NCBI GenBank assembly: GCA_945276085.1
Contig: CALYPO010000001.1
Coordinates: forward strand, 1 to 64,000
Length of the DNA stretch: 64,000 bases
Source of the DNA: an uncultured Gilliamella sp.
Lineage (GTDB): Bacteria; Pseudomonadota; Gammaproteobacteria; Enterobacterales; Orbaceae
Reading direction: 5' to 3'
The notes under the pieces are model-generated. The model did not search any database, was not told the origin of the DNA, and worked only from the letters and a program-made list of their open reading frames with translations. The position numbers were made by a program, and so were the translations under genes. Position 1 is the stretch's first letter. Each line of letters begins with the position of its first letter. Below, piece after piece: positions 9,687 through 20,119 of this stretch.

Positions 9687-10729
9687 TGATTAAATTTGAA
9701 AATGTCTCTAAGCAATATGAGCGAAACGGCATCACCACTCAGGCGCTGCACAATATTAATTTAACCATTGATAAAGGTGATATCTATGGCATTATTGGCT
9801 ATAGTGGAGCAGGAAAAAGTACCTTAGTTCGCTTAATTAACTTTCTTGAAAAACCCACAACAGGAAATGTTATTGTCCAAGATCAACAACTAAATCAACT
9901 ATCAAATGCTGACTTACGTCATGTAAGACAAAAAATTGGCATGATTTTTCAGCATTTTAATTTACTGGAATCTAAAACTGTATTTGAAAATATCGCTATT
10001 CCATTAATTTTAATCAAAAAAGATAAGCAAACAATAAAACAAAAAGTTTATGAGCTATTAGAGTTTGTGGGATTAAGTGATAAAGCCAATAGCTACCCTA
10101 AGGAACTTTCTGGTGGACAAAAACAGCGCATTGGTATTGCCCGTGCATTGGCGAATGACCCTGATATTTTACTTTGTGATGAAGCGACTTCAGCGCTTGA
10201 TCCACAAACAACACAATCAATTTTAGATTTAATCAAAAAAATCAATGAAAAATATAAGATCACTGTAGTACTTATTACTCATGAAATGCATGTGATTGAG
10301 CAAATTTGTCATAAAGTCGCGGTAATGGAAAAAGGTCAAATTATTGAGCATGGTAATGTACTGGACGTATTTGGTCATCCAAAGCATCATACTACTCAAA
10401 ACTTTGTCAGTTCTGTGATTAATGACCAGATCCCAACTGGTGTTGTTGAAAACTTAATTGAAATAGAAGGTGATAAAGATAATATCCAATTATTCAAACT
10501 CGAATTTTTAGGAAGATCAGCCTCAGAGCCTGTCATCAATTCGCTGATATTAAAACAAAAAGTAGTCGTCAACATCTTGTTTGCCCATATGTCAGAAATT
10601 GAAAAAACAGTACTCGGCAGTATGTTTGTTCAATTAAAAGGCAACAACAATGATATTGAAGAATCAGTACAATATCTACGTCAGTGTGGTGTACAAGTCA
10701 CCGAGATTAAACAATGGGAGAGGAATTAA
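9686..10729 (+). CDS. metN: Methionine ABC transporter ATP-binding protein MetN
   Basis: ATPase of the MetNIQ methionine importer on the cytoplasmic face. Walker A GYSGAGKST is at about 38-46, the LSGGQ signature at about 140 and Walker B ILLCDEATSALDP follows. The 347-residue length includes the C-terminal NIL domain (about 265-345), which in E. coli MetN binds methionine and causes trans-inhibition. It overlaps the upstream hydrolase by one base and abuts metI. Confidence 0.94.
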   Translation: MIKFENVSKQYERNGITTQALHNINLTIDKGDIYGIIGYSGAGKSTLVRLINFLEKPTTGNVIVQDQQLNQLSNADLRHVRQKIGMIFQHFNLLESKTVFENIAIPLILIKKDKQTIKQKVYELLEFVGLSDKANSYPKELSGGQKQRIGIARALANDPDILLCDEATSALDPQTTQSILDLIKKINEKYKITVVLITHEMHVIEQICHKVAVMEKGQIIEHGNVLDVFGHPKHHTTQNFVSSVINDQIPTGVVENLIEIEGDKDNIQLFKLEFLGRSASEPVINSLILKQKVVVNILFAHMSEIEKTVLGSMFVQLKGNNNDIEESVQYLRQCGVQVTEIKQWERN

Positions 10730-11428
10730 ATGGAAACCTTAAATAATATTATCAATTACTTAAGTTCTTGTTTTGCCACTACACTAACCGCTGAACAATT
10801 TATTCAAGCGTCGTACGAAACCTTAATAATGGTGTTTTTTGCTTTGGTACTAGGTTCGTTACTGGGGATTCCTCTTGGTATCTGTTTAGTTACCACACGA
10901 CCATCAGGATTATTAGAAAGTCGTAAAATATATCGAATCATCAACCCAATAATTAATCTGCTACGCTCTTTACCGTTTATTATTTTATTAGTAGCGATCT
11001 TACCTTTCACTAAACTCATTGTAGGCAGTTCGATCGGCACAGCAGCAGCAATTGTCCCCCTAACAGTATACGTCGCGCCTTATATTGCGCGATTAGTCGA
11101 AAACTCACTGCTAGAAGTCAATAGTGGCATTATAGAAGCCGCTGAGTCTATGGGAGCAACACCATTACAAATTATTTGGCACTTTATGTTGCCCGAAGCT
11201 TTTAGCTCTTTAATTTTAACCCTGACGACAGCAACAATAGGCTTAATTAGCGCAACGGCTATGGCTGGTGCAGTTGGGGCTGGCGGGATTGGAGATTTAG
11301 CCATATCCTATGGTTATCAACGTTTTGATACAACTGTTGTCATTATTACAGTTGTGATATTAATTATCACTGTGCAACTCGTACAAAGTCTTGGTAATTA
11401 TTTAGCACGAAAAGCAAGGCATGAATAA
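10730..11428 (+). CDS. metI: Methionine ABC transporter permease MetI
   Basis: Inner-membrane permease with about five hydrophobic segments over 232 residues. The EAA loop reads EAAESMGATPLQIIWHFMLPEA at about 137-158, the contact site for MetN. The start codon directly follows the metN stop. The last gene of the hydrolase-metN-metI operon, it is followed by a hairpin at 11473-11492. metQ is on the other strand upstream. Confidence 0.94.
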   Translation: METLNNIINYLSSCFATTLTAEQFIQASYETLIMVFFALVLGSLLGIPLGICLVTTRPSGLLESRKIYRIINPIINLLRSLPFIILLVAILPFTKLIVGSSIGTAAAIVPLTVYVAPYIARLVENSLLEVNSGIIEAAESMGATPLQIIWHFMLPEAFSSLILTLTTATIGLISATAMAGAVGAGGIGDLAISYGYQRFDTTVVIITVVILIITVQLVQSLGNYLARKARHE

Positions 11429-11472
11429 CTAACGTAACCAATTATCACAAGTAATGACTTTAGAATCAAAAG

Positions 11473-11492
11473 ATGAGGGTTACGGCCCTCAT
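11473..11492 (+). terminator. Terminator after metI
   Basis: ATGAGGG, six-base loop, CCCTCAT, then an AT-rich tail. It ends the amidohydrolase-metN-metI operon before the mla operon. The U-tract is imperfect. Confidence 0.6.
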
Positions 11493-11708
11493 TTATAATT
11501 ATTGACAAAATGTTTACTCTATTGAATTTTAATGATTACCTGTCAATAAACCACTAAATTAGTGTAAACTTTTCTATTAAAATTTAATTAGTTATTCTTA
11601 TCTACTAAAATTCGTCAATAATTGGTTAATCTATTTAATAGATTTCATTATTCGCAAATATCAAGTAAAATAAGCACAACTTTCATTATGGTAGTGTAGG
11701 AAATCAAT
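11493..11708 (+). promoter_or_regulatory. Leader region of the mla operon
   Basis: About 215 AT-rich bases before mlaF. A TTGACA at about 11503 followed 17 bases later by AATTTT is a possible promoter, which would leave a long leader. No other structure was recognised. Confidence 0.3.
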
Positions 11709-12524
11709 GTGACGAACACATTACAACAAAATTTGGTCGAAATACACGATATGTCTTTCTATCGAGGTAGCCGGCCGATTTACAAAAATATGAATTTAAA
11801 TGTGCCTAAAGGCAAAGTAACTGCCATTATGGGGCCGTCTGGAATAGGTAAAACAACACTGCTTCGCCTAATTGGTGGTCAACTCAAACCTCAAGCGGGA
11901 AAAATTTTATTTGATGGTGAAGACATACCCAGCATGTCCCGTTCCAGACTATATGAAGTCCGTAAACGCATGAGTATGTTATTCCAATCTGGTGCACTAT
12001 TTACTGATTTATCAGTCTTTGATAATGTGGCTTACCCCCTTCGTGAGCACCTTAATCTACCAGAACCCATATTGCACAATTTAGTGCTAATGAAATTACA
12101 GTCCGTTGGTTTACGCGGTGCAGCGCAGATGATGCCTTCAGAATTATCTGGCGGTATGGCACGGCGAGCAGCTTTAGCCAGAGCAATAGCACTTGATCCA
12201 GATCTTATTATGTTTGACGAGCCATTTGCAGGGCAAGACCCCATATCTATGGGCGTTATAGTTAAACTTATTGCTGAGATTAATCAATCACTGGGATTAA
12301 CCTGTATTGTTGTTAGTCACGATGTGAATGAAGTATTAAGTATTGCTGATTATGCTTATATCGTTGCAGAACAACACATTATTGCAGGTGGCACTGCTCA
12401 GCAGTTACGTGACAATGATGATTTGCGTGTAAAACAATTTCTGGAAGGACTGGCTGATGGTCCGGTTCCATTTCATTATCCTGCTGATGATTACAAATTA
12501 GACCTAAGCAGAGGTATAAAATAA
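11709..12524 (+). CDS. mlaF: Phospholipid transport ATP-binding protein MlaF
   Basis: ATPase of the MlaFEDB inner-membrane complex, which moves phospholipids between MlaC and the inner membrane to maintain outer-membrane asymmetry. The 271-residue protein has Walker [10 protein letters not shown] near residue 42, the signature LSGGMARR and Walker [14 protein letters not shown]. The start is GTG with AGGA upstream; an ATG two bases earlier in another frame runs straight into a stop. First gene of mlaFEDCB; its stop overlaps mlaE. Confidence 0.94.
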   Translation: MTNTLQQNLVEIHDMSFYRGSRPIYKNMNLNVPKGKVTAIMGPSGIGKTTLLRLIGGQLKPQAGKILFDGEDIPSMSRSRLYEVRKRMSMLFQSGALFTDLSVFDNVAYPLREHLNLPEPILHNLVLMKLQSVGLRGAAQMMPSELSGGMARRAALARAIALDPDLIMFDEPFAGQDPISMGVIVKLIAEINQSLGLTCIVVSHDVNEVLSIADYAYIVAEQHIIAGGTAQQLRDNDDLRVKQFLEGLADGPVPFHYPADDYKLDLSRGIK

Positions 12525-13303
12525 TGTTGAATTTACTGGCAAAACTGGGACAAGCAACCATTAATACCATTGCAATGGTTGGGCGTTCGGGAATGATGCT
12601 ATTTGGCGCACTGATTGGCCGACCGCAATTTGGTAAACAATTCCCCTTACTTATCAAACAATTTTATTTTGTCGGTGTACAATCACTGACTATTATTATC
12701 GTATCAGGTCTGTTTATTGGTATGGTACTTGCTCTTCAAGGCTACTTTATTTTAACCACCTTTGGTGCTGAAGCAAGTTTAGGAATGATGGTTGCGCTTG
12801 CTCTACTTAGAGAATTAGGTCCAGTCGTTGCAGGCTTATTATTTGCTGGACGTGCGGGTTCTGCCTTAACAGCTGAAATAGGTCTTATGAAAGCAACAGA
12901 ACAGTTATCAAGCATGGAAATGATGGCAATCGACCCGCTACGACGAATCATTGCACCACGCTTTTGGGCGGGTTTTTTTAGTATGCCTTTTTTAACGGCT
13001 ATTTTTGTCACTGTTGGCATTTTGGGTGGTGTTTTAGTTGGCGTAGACTGGAAAGGAATTGACGCTGGCTTTTTTTGGTCCTCCATTCAAAGTAATGTTG
13101 ATTGGTGGCATGATTTAGGCAATTGTTTTATTAAAAGCTTCGCCTTTGCAATCGCCAGTACTTGGATTGCACTATTTAATGGTTACGATTGTGTACCAAC
13201 ATCTGAAGGAATTAGTCGGGCAACAACAAACACCGTTGTCTATTCATCATTAGTTATTTTGGGGTTAGATTTTATCCTAACCGCATTAATGTTTAGTCAT
13301 TGA
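12524..13303 (+). CDS. mlaE: Phospholipid transport permease MlaE
   Basis: Inner-membrane permease of the Mla system (259 residues, about five to six membrane segments). The MlaE family core is clear: [20 protein letters not shown], then [24 protein letters not shown] and the [13 protein letters not shown] loop that contacts MlaF. The start overlaps the mlaF stop (TAATG). Confidence 0.94.
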   Translation: MLNLLAKLGQATINTIAMVGRSGMMLFGALIGRPQFGKQFPLLIKQFYFVGVQSLTIIIVSGLFIGMVLALQGYFILTTFGAEASLGMMVALALLRELGPVVAGLLFAGRAGSALTAEIGLMKATEQLSSMEMMAIDPLRRIIAPRFWAGFFSMPFLTAIFVTVGILGGVLVGVDWKGIDAGFFWSSIQSNVDWWHDLGNCFIKSFAFAIASTWIALFNGYDCVPTSEGISRATTNTVVYSSLVILGLDFILTALMFSH

Positions 13304-13314
13304 GGTCATTAAAC

Positions 13315-13905
13315 ATGAGTCGTAAAGTCGAAATTACCGTTGGATTATTTATGGTGCTGGTTATTCTTTCAGTACTATTTTTATGCTTTAGAGTGACTGA
13401 CCCCACATCATTTAGCAGTCATAACACTTATCGTGTTTATGCTGTATTTGATAATATTGGTGGATTAAAAGTACGCTCGCCAATAAAAATTGGGGGTGTT
13501 GTCATTGGTCGAGTCAGTAATATTACCTTACAATCATCAGACAACGATGTGTATAAACCCTATGTCACCATGGATATTGATACACAATATAACAAGATCC
13601 CAAGTTCCAGTTCTTTATCGATTAAAACCTCTGGTTTATTAGGCGAACAATTTATTGATATTAACTTTGGACTTGATCAAAGTACGGAACATGAACTTGA
13701 TGCATTAGATGCGGATAGTGCAAGTAGTACGCCAATAGCAAAAGATAATAAGCCTGCTTATTTTCAAGAAGGTTTAGTTATTAACAATACTAAACCAGCT
13801 ATGGTTATAGAGGATTTAATTGGGCAATTCCTTTATAGTGCTGGCGGTTCTTCAGATAAGGACAAAAAACAAACTACACCAGATACCAATGAAAGTAAGG
13901 AGTAA
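13315..13905 (+). CDS. mlaD: Phospholipid transport MCE protein MlaD
   Basis: MCE-domain subunit anchored in the inner membrane, forming the periplasmic hexameric ring of the Mla transporter. One N-terminal membrane helix (about residues 8-26) is followed by the MCE domain (about 38-118, including VFDNIGGLKVRSPIKIGGV). The tail is acidic and serine/lysine rich. The start chosen is the ATG at 13315 with GAGG upstream. A longer reading from TTG 13300 overlaps mlaE and lacks support. Confidence 0.93.
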   Translation: MSRKVEITVGLFMVLVILSVLFLCFRVTDPTSFSSHNTYRVYAVFDNIGGLKVRSPIKIGGVVIGRVSNITLQSSDNDVYKPYVTMDIDTQYNKIPSSSSLSIKTSGLLGEQFIDINFGLDQSTEHELDALDADSASSTPIAKDNKPAYFQEGLVINNTKPAMVIEDLIGQFLYSAGGSSDKDKKQTTPDTNESKE

Positions 13906-13907
13906 TT

Positions 13908-14552
13908 ATGTTAATCAGATTTAAACAAGTAATTTTTTTCGTATTCGCATTAGCATTCAGCACATTTGCGCTTGCTGATAACGATCCATACAAAGAAATG
14001 CAAGTATCTGCGGATAAAATTTTTAATGCAATAAATTCACAATCAGCAGCAATCAAAGCCAATCCGAATAAATTGAAGGAAATAGTTAGAACTGATTTAT
14101 TACCTTATGTGCAAGTTAAATATGCTGGTGCATTAATTTTAGGTAATTACTACAAGAGTGCTTCTGAGGCGCAACGTACCGCTTATTTCAATGCATTTGA
14201 AAACTATTTAGTTCAAGCTTTTGCCCAAGCACTATCGATGTATAACGGTCAAACTTATCAAGTCGAAGCAGCAAAAGACCTAACGGGTAAAACTTTAGTT
14301 TCAATTCGTGTATTATTAATCCAACCCGATAAAAGCCAGCAACCATTACGTATCGATTTTCAATGGCGTAAAAATTCTGTCACAGGGGAATGGAAAGCAT
14401 ACGACTTAATTGCTGAAGGTGTGAGTATGATTACCACTAAACAAAATGAGTGGTCGACTATATTACGTCAAGATGGTATTGATGCATTAACCAAACAATT
14501 AACTGATCTTTCAAATCGTAATATTGATCCTAACGCTAAACCAAAAGGCTAG
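13908..14552 (+). CDS. mlaC: Periplasmic phospholipid-binding protein MlaC
   Basis: Soluble periplasmic shuttle that carries phospholipid between the outer-membrane MlaA complex and MlaFEDB. The 214-residue precursor has a clear Sec signal peptide ending about residue 23 (FSTFALA) and the MlaC/Ttg2D fold (LLPYVQVKYAGALILGNYYK, then the C-terminal half with YDLIAEGVSM). It starts 2 bases after mlaD. Confidence 0.92.
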   Translation: MLIRFKQVIFFVFALAFSTFALADNDPYKEMQVSADKIFNAINSQSAAIKANPNKLKEIVRTDLLPYVQVKYAGALILGNYYKSASEAQRTAYFNAFENYLVQAFAQALSMYNGQTYQVEAAKDLTGKTLVSIRVLLIQPDKSQQPLRIDFQWRKNSVTGEWKAYDLIAEGVSMITTKQNEWSTILRQDGIDALTKQLTDLSNRNIDPNAKPKG

Positions 14553-14555
14553 CCT

Positions 14556-14831
14556 ATGATGTCGCGAATTAAAGCAGACAAACAACACAATGTCTTATAT
14601 TTAAAGGGTGAGCTAGATGCTCACTCCCTTAATGAAATATGGTCAACTCAGCATAGTATTTTAAATGGCGTTACAACGATTGATGTTGCTCAGTTAACTC
14701 GAGTTGACTCTTCTGGACTAGCAACATTAGTTTATTTTTGTACTAAATATCAAACCAAATTAATGGGCATTAATCCGCAATTACAAACTCTAATTGCACT
14801 GTATGACTTACAGCCAGTTATTATGGCTTAA
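14556..14831 (+). CDS. mlaB: Mla STAS-domain protein MlaB
   Basis: Small cytoplasmic STAS-domain protein (91 residues) that binds MlaF and stabilises the Mla ATPase complex. The STAS core TIDVAQLTRVDSSGLATLVYF is at about 41-61, with the conserved Asp-Ser-Ser-Gly loop. It is placed directly after mlaC, as in E. coli. Confidence 0.88.
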   Translation: MMSRIKADKQHNVLYLKGELDAHSLNEIWSTQHSILNGVTTIDVAQLTRVDSSGLATLVYFCTKYQTKLMGINPQLQTLIALYDLQPVIMA

Positions 14832-14916
14832 TTCATATTGTTGTGTTATTACCAAACATAAATATTAGCTTAAACAACTTAATATAAAGTTAGAATATTC
14901 ATACTGAGTTACAATC

Positions 14917-15174
14917 ATGGACAAACAACAAATTATAGACAAATTAAATAGTTCCCTTAACCTTGACAATGTATATGTTATGACTGAAGATGGTAGTCAT
15001 TTTCAGGTTATTGCAGTCAGTGAACTATTTGCAGATTTGAGCCGAGTCAAAAAACAGCAATTGATTTATGCACCTTTAGCCGAATTCATTAATGACAATC
15101 GTATCCACGCATTATCTATCAAAACCTATACACCAACTGAATGGCAGCGTGAACGCAAATTAATGGGATTATAA
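14917..15174 (+). CDS. ibaG: BolA-family protein IbaG
   Basis: BolA-like protein of 85 residues, which with monothiol glutaredoxin takes part in iron-sulfur cluster handling and acid stress. The family pattern [27 protein letters not shown] and the C-terminal [13 protein letters not shown] are visible. In E. coli ibaG follows mlaB and precedes murA; here the next gene is prlC instead. Confidence 0.88.
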   Translation: MDKQQIIDKLNSSLNLDNVYVMTEDGSHFQVIAVSELFADLSRVKKQQLIYAPLAEFINDNRIHALSIKTYTPTEWQRERKLMGL

Positions 15175-15268
15175 ACTATTCCTTAACACAAAATACTTGA
15201 CTTGCGTTTTTTTACCCGCACATAATGTTCACTCATTAGATAAAATCTTTGTAGAAAGGTATCGAAAC

Positions 15269-17296
15269 ATGACCAACCCATTATTAACCAATGCTCCATT
15301 ACCGCTATTTTCTCAAATCAAGCCTGAGCACGTTCTACCTGCTGTAAAGCAAGCTTTAAACAATTGTCGCAACACAATTGAAACAGTGCTAAAACAAAAT
15401 AGTGAATATACTTGGGACAACTTAATTCAACCTATTGATGAAATGGATGAAAAATTTGGGCGAGTTTGGTCACCGGTCAGCCACCTTAATTCTGTAAAAA
15501 ATAGCCCTGAATTACGTAAAGCTTATGAAGCATGTTTACCATTATTATCAGAATACAGCACATGGGTTGGACAACATAAGCCTCTCTATCAAGCTTACAA
15601 ACAACTTAAACAAAGCGACAATTACAATAAGCTTTGCAAAGCACAAAAAAAAGTAATTGATAACGCGTTACGTGATTTTGAATTGTCAGGAATAGGCTTG
15701 CCTGATGATAAACAAAAACGTTATGGTGAAATTGTTGCCAAATTATCAGAATTATCATCACAATATAGCAACAATGTATTGGATGCAACGATGGGCTGGA
15801 CAAAACTGATAACAGATGAAAAACAGTTGTCTGGTATGCCTGAAAGTGCGCTTGCTGCAGCAAAAGAACAAGCCAAATCAAAAGGACAAGAAGGCTGGCT
15901 AATTACTTTAGATATTCCAAGTTACCAACCTGTTATGACTTATTGTGATAACCGTGAGTTACGTTTTGAGCTCTATCAAGCTTATAATACCCGGGCTTCA
16001 GATCAAGGTCCGAACGCGGGTAAATGGGATAATACACAAATCATCGAGCAAATTTTAACGTTAAGAGATGAACTCGCTAAATTACTTGGCTTTGATACTT
16101 ATGCTGACAAATCTTTAGCCACTAAAATGGCGCAATCAGTCCATCAAGTTACTGAGTTCTTGACTGATTTAGCTAATAAAGCCAAACCACAAGGTGAAAA
16201 AGAATTAGCGGAGTTGAAACGCTATGCCTATGAATTTTTTGGTGCCAGCGATATCAAACCGTGGGATATTGCCTATTACAGTGAAAAACAAAAACAATAC
16301 CTTTATACCATTAATAACGAAGAACTCCGACCTTATTTTCCTGAACAACGAGTGATAAATGGCTTATTTGAAGTTGTCCATCGTATTTTTGGTATTACCG
16401 CTAAAGAACGACAAGGTGTTGAAGTGTGGCACCCTGATGTCAAATTTTATGATTTATATAATACTAGTGGCGAGCTAAAAGGCAGTTTTTATCTTGATTT
16501 GTATGCTCGTGAACATAAACGTGGTGGTGCATGGATGGATGATTGTATCGGCCGCATGCGTTTTGCCGATGGTCACATACAAAAACCCGTTGCTTATTTA
16601 ACTTGTAACTTTAATCGACCAATTGGTGATAAACCCGCGTTATTTACGCATGACGAAGTAACCACCCTATTCCATGAGTTTGGTCATGGCTTGCATCATA
16701 TGTTAACCGAAATTGATGTATCATCAGTTGCAGGTATTAATGGCGTAGCTTGGGATGCGGTTGAATTACCAAGTCAATTTTTAGAAAACTGGTGCTGGCA
16801 ACCTGAAGCATTAGCCTTCATTTCAGGACACTATCAAACCGGTGAGCCTTTACCACCAGAAATGCTAGAAAAAATGCTCGATGCGAAAAACTATCAAGCC
16901 GCTCTATTTATTTTACGTCAATTAGAGTTTGGCTTATTTGATTTTAAACTTCATAGCCAGAAAAACCCTGATATCTTAACCACTCTGGCAGAGGTTAGAA
17001 AACAAGTTGCTGTCGTACCAACAGTTGAATGGGGACGATTCCCTCACGCTTTTAGTCATATTTTTGCAGGCGGATATGCCGCTGGGTATTACAGTTATTT
17101 ATGGGCCGAAGTGTTATCAGCCGATGCCTTTTCACGCTTCGAAGAAGAAGGCATTTTCAATGCTAAAACGGGTAATGCCTTTTTGGATAATATTTTGTCG
17201 CAAGGTGGCAGTGATGAACCCATGACATTATTTAAAAATTTCCGTGGACGTGAACCCCAACTTGAGGCTCTGCTTCGTCACTATGGTATCCACTAA
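15269..17296 (+). CDS. prlC: Oligopeptidase A (M3 family)
   Basis: Cytoplasmic zinc metallopeptidase degrading oligopeptides and cleaved signal peptides. The zinc motif HEFGH is at about residues 469-473 with a downstream Glu ligand ([10 protein letters not shown] region). Length is 675 residues from the ATG at 15269, which is preceded by GAAAGG. An upstream in-frame extension from 15197 adds 24 residues without family support. rsmJ overlaps the 3' end, as in enteric bacteria. Confidence 0.95.
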   Translation: MTNPLLTNAPLPLFSQIKPEHVLPAVKQALNNCRNTIETVLKQNSEYTWDNLIQPIDEMDEKFGRVWSPVSHLNSVKNSPELRKAYEACLPLLSEYSTWVGQHKPLYQAYKQLKQSDNYNKLCKAQKKVIDNALRDFELSGIGLPDDKQKRYGEIVAKLSELSSQYSNNVLDATMGWTKLITDEKQLSGMPESALAAAKEQAKSKGQEGWLITLDIPSYQPVMTYCDNRELRFELYQAYNTRASDQGPNAGKWDNTQIIEQILTLRDELAKLLGFDTYADKSLATKMAQSVHQVTEFLTDLANKAKPQGEKELAELKRYAYEFFGASDIKPWDIAYYSEKQKQYLYTINNEELRPYFPEQRVINGLFEVVHRIFGITAKERQGVEVWHPDVKFYDLYNTSGELKGSFYLDLYAREHKRGGAWMDDCIGRMRFADGHIQKPVAYLTCNFNRPIGDKPALFTHDEVTTLFHEFGHGLHHMLTEIDVSSVAGINGVAWDAVELPSQFLENWCWQPEALAFISGHYQTGEPLPPEMLEKMLDAKNYQAALFILRQLEFGLFDFKLHSQKNPDILTTLAEVRKQVAVVPTVEWGRFPHAFSHIFAGGYAAGYYSYLWAEVLSADAFSRFEEEGIFNAKTGNAFLDNILSQGGSDEPMTLFKNFRGREPQLEALLRHYGIH

Positions 17297-18011
17297 CGCC
17301 AACCTAGCTCAGCTAAAATTATTAGCTGAGCAGTGGTTAACCTTAAACCCAACTATTCCCTTTGCATTAGTAACAGATAACCATCAACTCGTATTACAAA
17401 AAACTGATGAGCCAAAACTTGGTGCGATAAAAGTCGATTTTGTATCAGGGGCAATGGCGCATCGCCGCCAATTTGGCGGTGGGCGTGGTGAAGCCATTGC
17501 CAAAGCAGTAGGTGTAAAAGGTGAGTATTTACCAACAGTTGTGGACGCAACAGCTGGACTCGGTCGTGATGCATTCGTATTAGCAGCAATCGGTTGTCAT
17601 GTCACAATGTTTGAAAGGCATCCCGTTGTGGCTGCATTATTAGCTGATGGTTTACAGCGAGGTTACCAAGATCCAATAATAGGCAATTGGTTACCGCAAC
17701 GGTTAAACATGTTTTATAATTCAAGCCAAACAGGTCTATTGTCATTGCACGAAAAACCCGATGTGGTGTATCTCGATCCAATGTTTCCACATCGACAAAA
17801 AAGTGCACTAGTCAAAAAAGAGATGCGCATTTTTCAACAGTTAGTGGGTAGTGACTTAGATTCAGATAGTTTACTTGAGCCAGCTAGACGATTAGCTAAA
17901 AAACGCGTAGTCGTTAAACGACCTGATTATGCGCCATTTTTAGCCGAGCAAAAACCAACAGCCGAAATTAAAACTAAAAATCACCGTTTTGATATTTATA
18001 CACCTTTTTAA
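17283..18011 (+). CDS. rsmJ: 16S rRNA (guanine-1516-N2)-methyltransferase
   Basis: SAM-dependent methyltransferase that makes m2G1516 in 16S rRNA. The conserved core is [16 protein letters not shown] (SAM-binding motif I) followed by [16 protein letters not shown] and the catalytic-type [11 protein letters not shown] loop. The ATG at 17283 gives 242 residues and overlaps prlC by 14 bases. An alternative GTG at 17244 lies deeper inside prlC. The prlC-rsmJ pair is conserved in E. coli. Confidence 0.92.
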   Translation: MVSTNANLAQLKLLAEQWLTLNPTIPFALVTDNHQLVLQKTDEPKLGAIKVDFVSGAMAHRRQFGGGRGEAIAKAVGVKGEYLPTVVDATAGLGRDAFVLAAIGCHVTMFERHPVVAALLADGLQRGYQDPIIGNWLPQRLNMFYNSSQTGLLSLHEKPDVVYLDPMFPHRQKSALVKKEMRIFQQLVGSDLDSDSLLEPARRLAKKRVVVKRPDYAPFLAEQKPTAEIKTKNHRFDIYTPF

Positions 18012-18034
18012 AACAGAGGAAGATTACTCAGATT

Positions 18035-18724
18035 ATGCGATTAGATAAATTTCTAGCTCATCACTTAGGTATAAGCAGAACAATCGTGAATAAAGAACTT
18101 AGAGCACAAAAAGTGACTGTTGATGGCGAAATAATAAAATCAGGCGCCTACCAAATATCACCTGCACAAGTGGTTGAGTACGATGGCGTCGAAATTGTGC
18201 CAGTCACCGAACATCGTTATTTTATGCTTAATAAACCACAAGGTTATGTTTGCTCAACCGATGATCCCGATCATCCAACAATTCTATATTTTATCGACGA
18301 ACCAATGGCTGAAAAGTTGCACGCAGCCGGCAGATTAGATCTTGATACAACAGGTTTAGTACTATTAACAGACGATGGTAAGTGGTCACATCGTATTACT
18401 TCACCTAAACATCATTGTGAAAAAGTCTATCAAGTCACAGTTGAACACCCCCTAAGCATCGAACTCATCGAGATATTTGCCAAAGGCATTCAACTAAAAA
18501 GTGAGAAGTCACTCACAAAGCCGGCTAAACTAAATATTATTGATCCATATCACGCAGAGCTAACCATTAGTGAAGGTCGATACCATCAAGTTAAACGTAT
18601 GTTTGCCGCAGTTAATAATCATGTTGTTCAGTTACATCGAAAACAAATTGGCACCATTATGCTAGATATTCCTGAGGGCGAATACCGTCCACTTACTGAA
18701 GAAGAAATCAACTCTTTTAGTTAG
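18035..18724 (+). CDS. rsuA: 16S rRNA pseudouridine-516 synthase
   Basis: Isomerises U516 of 16S rRNA to pseudouridine. An N-terminal S4 RNA-binding domain (about 1-57) is followed by the synthase domain with the catalytic [10 protein letters not shown] motif, Asp at about residue 102, and the [11 protein letters not shown] motif. The 229-residue length matches the family. It is followed by a terminator and then bcr, the E. coli neighbour. Confidence 0.94.
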   Translation: MRLDKFLAHHLGISRTIVNKELRAQKVTVDGEIIKSGAYQISPAQVVEYDGVEIVPVTEHRYFMLNKPQGYVCSTDDPDHPTILYFIDEPMAEKLHAAGRLDLDTTGLVLLTDDGKWSHRITSPKHHCEKVYQVTVEHPLSIELIEIFAKGIQLKSEKSLTKPAKLNIIDPYHAELTISEGRYHQVKRMFAAVNNHVVQLHRKQIGTIMLDIPEGEYRPLTEEEINSFS

Positions 18725-18781
18725 CTTCAAATTTTATCGTAACAATAAAAGTGAATAAATGATTGTCTCTTAAAGTCAATA

Positions 18782-18810
18782 AATACCGTTAAGTCATAAT
18801 TAACGGTATT
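18782..18810 (+). terminator. Hairpin after rsuA
   Basis: AATACCGTTAA, seven-base loop, TTAACGGTATT: a perfect 11-bp stem between rsuA and bcr. It lacks a strong U-tract. Confidence 0.5.
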
Positions 18811-18872
18811 ATCGATTATGTTGCCACATCATCATGCGCTTTTAGTTGAAGAACTTATATAGGAACCCAAAC

Positions 18873-20117
18873 GTGCAAAACTCAAATACTCAAGTAGAAT
18901 TTAAAATTTCTAAAAAAGCACTGATCTTTATCCTTGGATTGCTATCTATGTTAATGCCTTTATCCATTGATATGTATTTACCGAGTATGCCAACAATTGC
19001 TCACGACTTTAATGTAGCTGATGCAACCGTTCAACTTACAATTAGCTGTTATTTATTAGGGTTTTCCTTTGGCCAACTCTTATTTGGACCACTTACAGAC
19101 AGTTATGGCCGGCGAAATATTCTTATTATTGGTCTGATTATTTTTGTTTTTGCCGCCTTTGGTTGTGCTATTGCTGGCAATATTAATCAATTGATAACTG
19201 CACGTTTTTTCCATGGGATTGCAGCTGCTGCAACCACAATAGTGATTAATGCTTTAATGAAAGATATTTATCGTGACCGTGATGAGTTTTCAAAAATGAT
19301 GTCCTTTGTGATGTTAATCTCTAACGTAGCACCATTATTAGCGCCGATCATAGGTGGTTTTATTTTGTATTGGTTTAATTGGCAAGCAAACTTTTATACC
19401 ATTTGCCTAATGGCGATCATTTGCTTTGGTCTGGTGGTAAGTTATATTCCAGAAACACTTGCCAAAGCTAAGCGTGATAAATTTAGTATCATTCGAATAT
19501 TAAGTAATTTCATTACACTATTTCGACATCGCCAAGCCTTAACTTATATGCTAATAGGCGCTTTTGCTGGTGCTGGATTATTTTCATTTTTAAGTTTAGG
19601 GCCTTTTGTTTACATGAACTTACATGGCGTTGCATCCACCAATTTTGGTTACTATTTTGCACTTAATATTGTGGTAATGGTAATGATGAATACCTTAAAT
19701 AGCCGCTTTGTTAAACTTGTTGGTTCTATCAAAATGATGCAATTAGGGCTGTTAATCCAATTTATCATGGCGATAGGACTTTTGATTGGAACATTATTTA
19801 ATTTTGGATTTATCTATTTGGTCGTGTGTATTGCAGGTTACATTGGATGCATGTCAACAGTTGGTGGTAATAGTATGGCTGTGGTATTAGACTTCTATCC
19901 GCATATTGCCGGTACAGCATCGTCACTTGCTGGTACCATTCGATTCGCCATAGCAGGAGCAATTGGTATATCATTATCAATGCTAGTCTCGATTCATAAA
20001 ACGGTAACACCAATTAATGATAATACCACAGAGTGGTTAATGGTTGGTTCTATGGTGTTGTGCAATTTTCTTGCGGTTGGCTTATTTTTGAGTGTCAAAA
20101 ATATTAAAAGGAAATAA
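18873..20117 (+). CDS. bcr: Bcr/CflA-family MFS drug efflux transporter
   Basis: Proton-driven efflux pump with 12 predicted membrane helices in the inner membrane. Bcr/CflA hallmarks are MLMPLSIDMYLPSMP near the N-terminus and LLFGPLTDSYGRR after helix 2. The start chosen is GTG 18873 with AGGA eight bases upstream, giving 415 residues; an upstream TTG at 18846 is less likely. It follows rsuA as in E. coli. Drug spectrum cannot be deduced; the family exports bicyclomycin, sulfonamides or tetracycline. Confidence 0.88.
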   Translation: MQNSNTQVEFKISKKALIFILGLLSMLMPLSIDMYLPSMPTIAHDFNVADATVQLTISCYLLGFSFGQLLFGPLTDSYGRRNILIIGLIIFVFAAFGCAIAGNINQLITARFFHGIAAAATTIVINALMKDIYRDRDEFSKMMSFVMLISNVAPLLAPIIGGFILYWFNWQANFYTICLMAIICFGLVVSYIPETLAKAKRDKFSIIRILSNFITLFRHRQALTYMLIGAFAGAGLFSFLSLGPFVYMNLHGVASTNFGYYFALNIVVMVMMNTLNSRFVKLVGSIKMMQLGLLIQFIMAIGLLIGTLFNFGFIYLVVCIAGYIGCMSTVGGNSMAVVLDFYPHIAGTASSLAGTIRFAIAGAIGISLSMLVSIHKTVTPINDNTTEWLMVGSMVLCNFLAVGLFLSVKNIKRK

Positions 20118-20119
20118 CC

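Noticed and set aside
12742..13086. 114-codon minus-strand open frame inside mlaE
   Set aside because: Lys/Pro/Ile-rich antisense shadow of a conserved membrane protein; no start signal.
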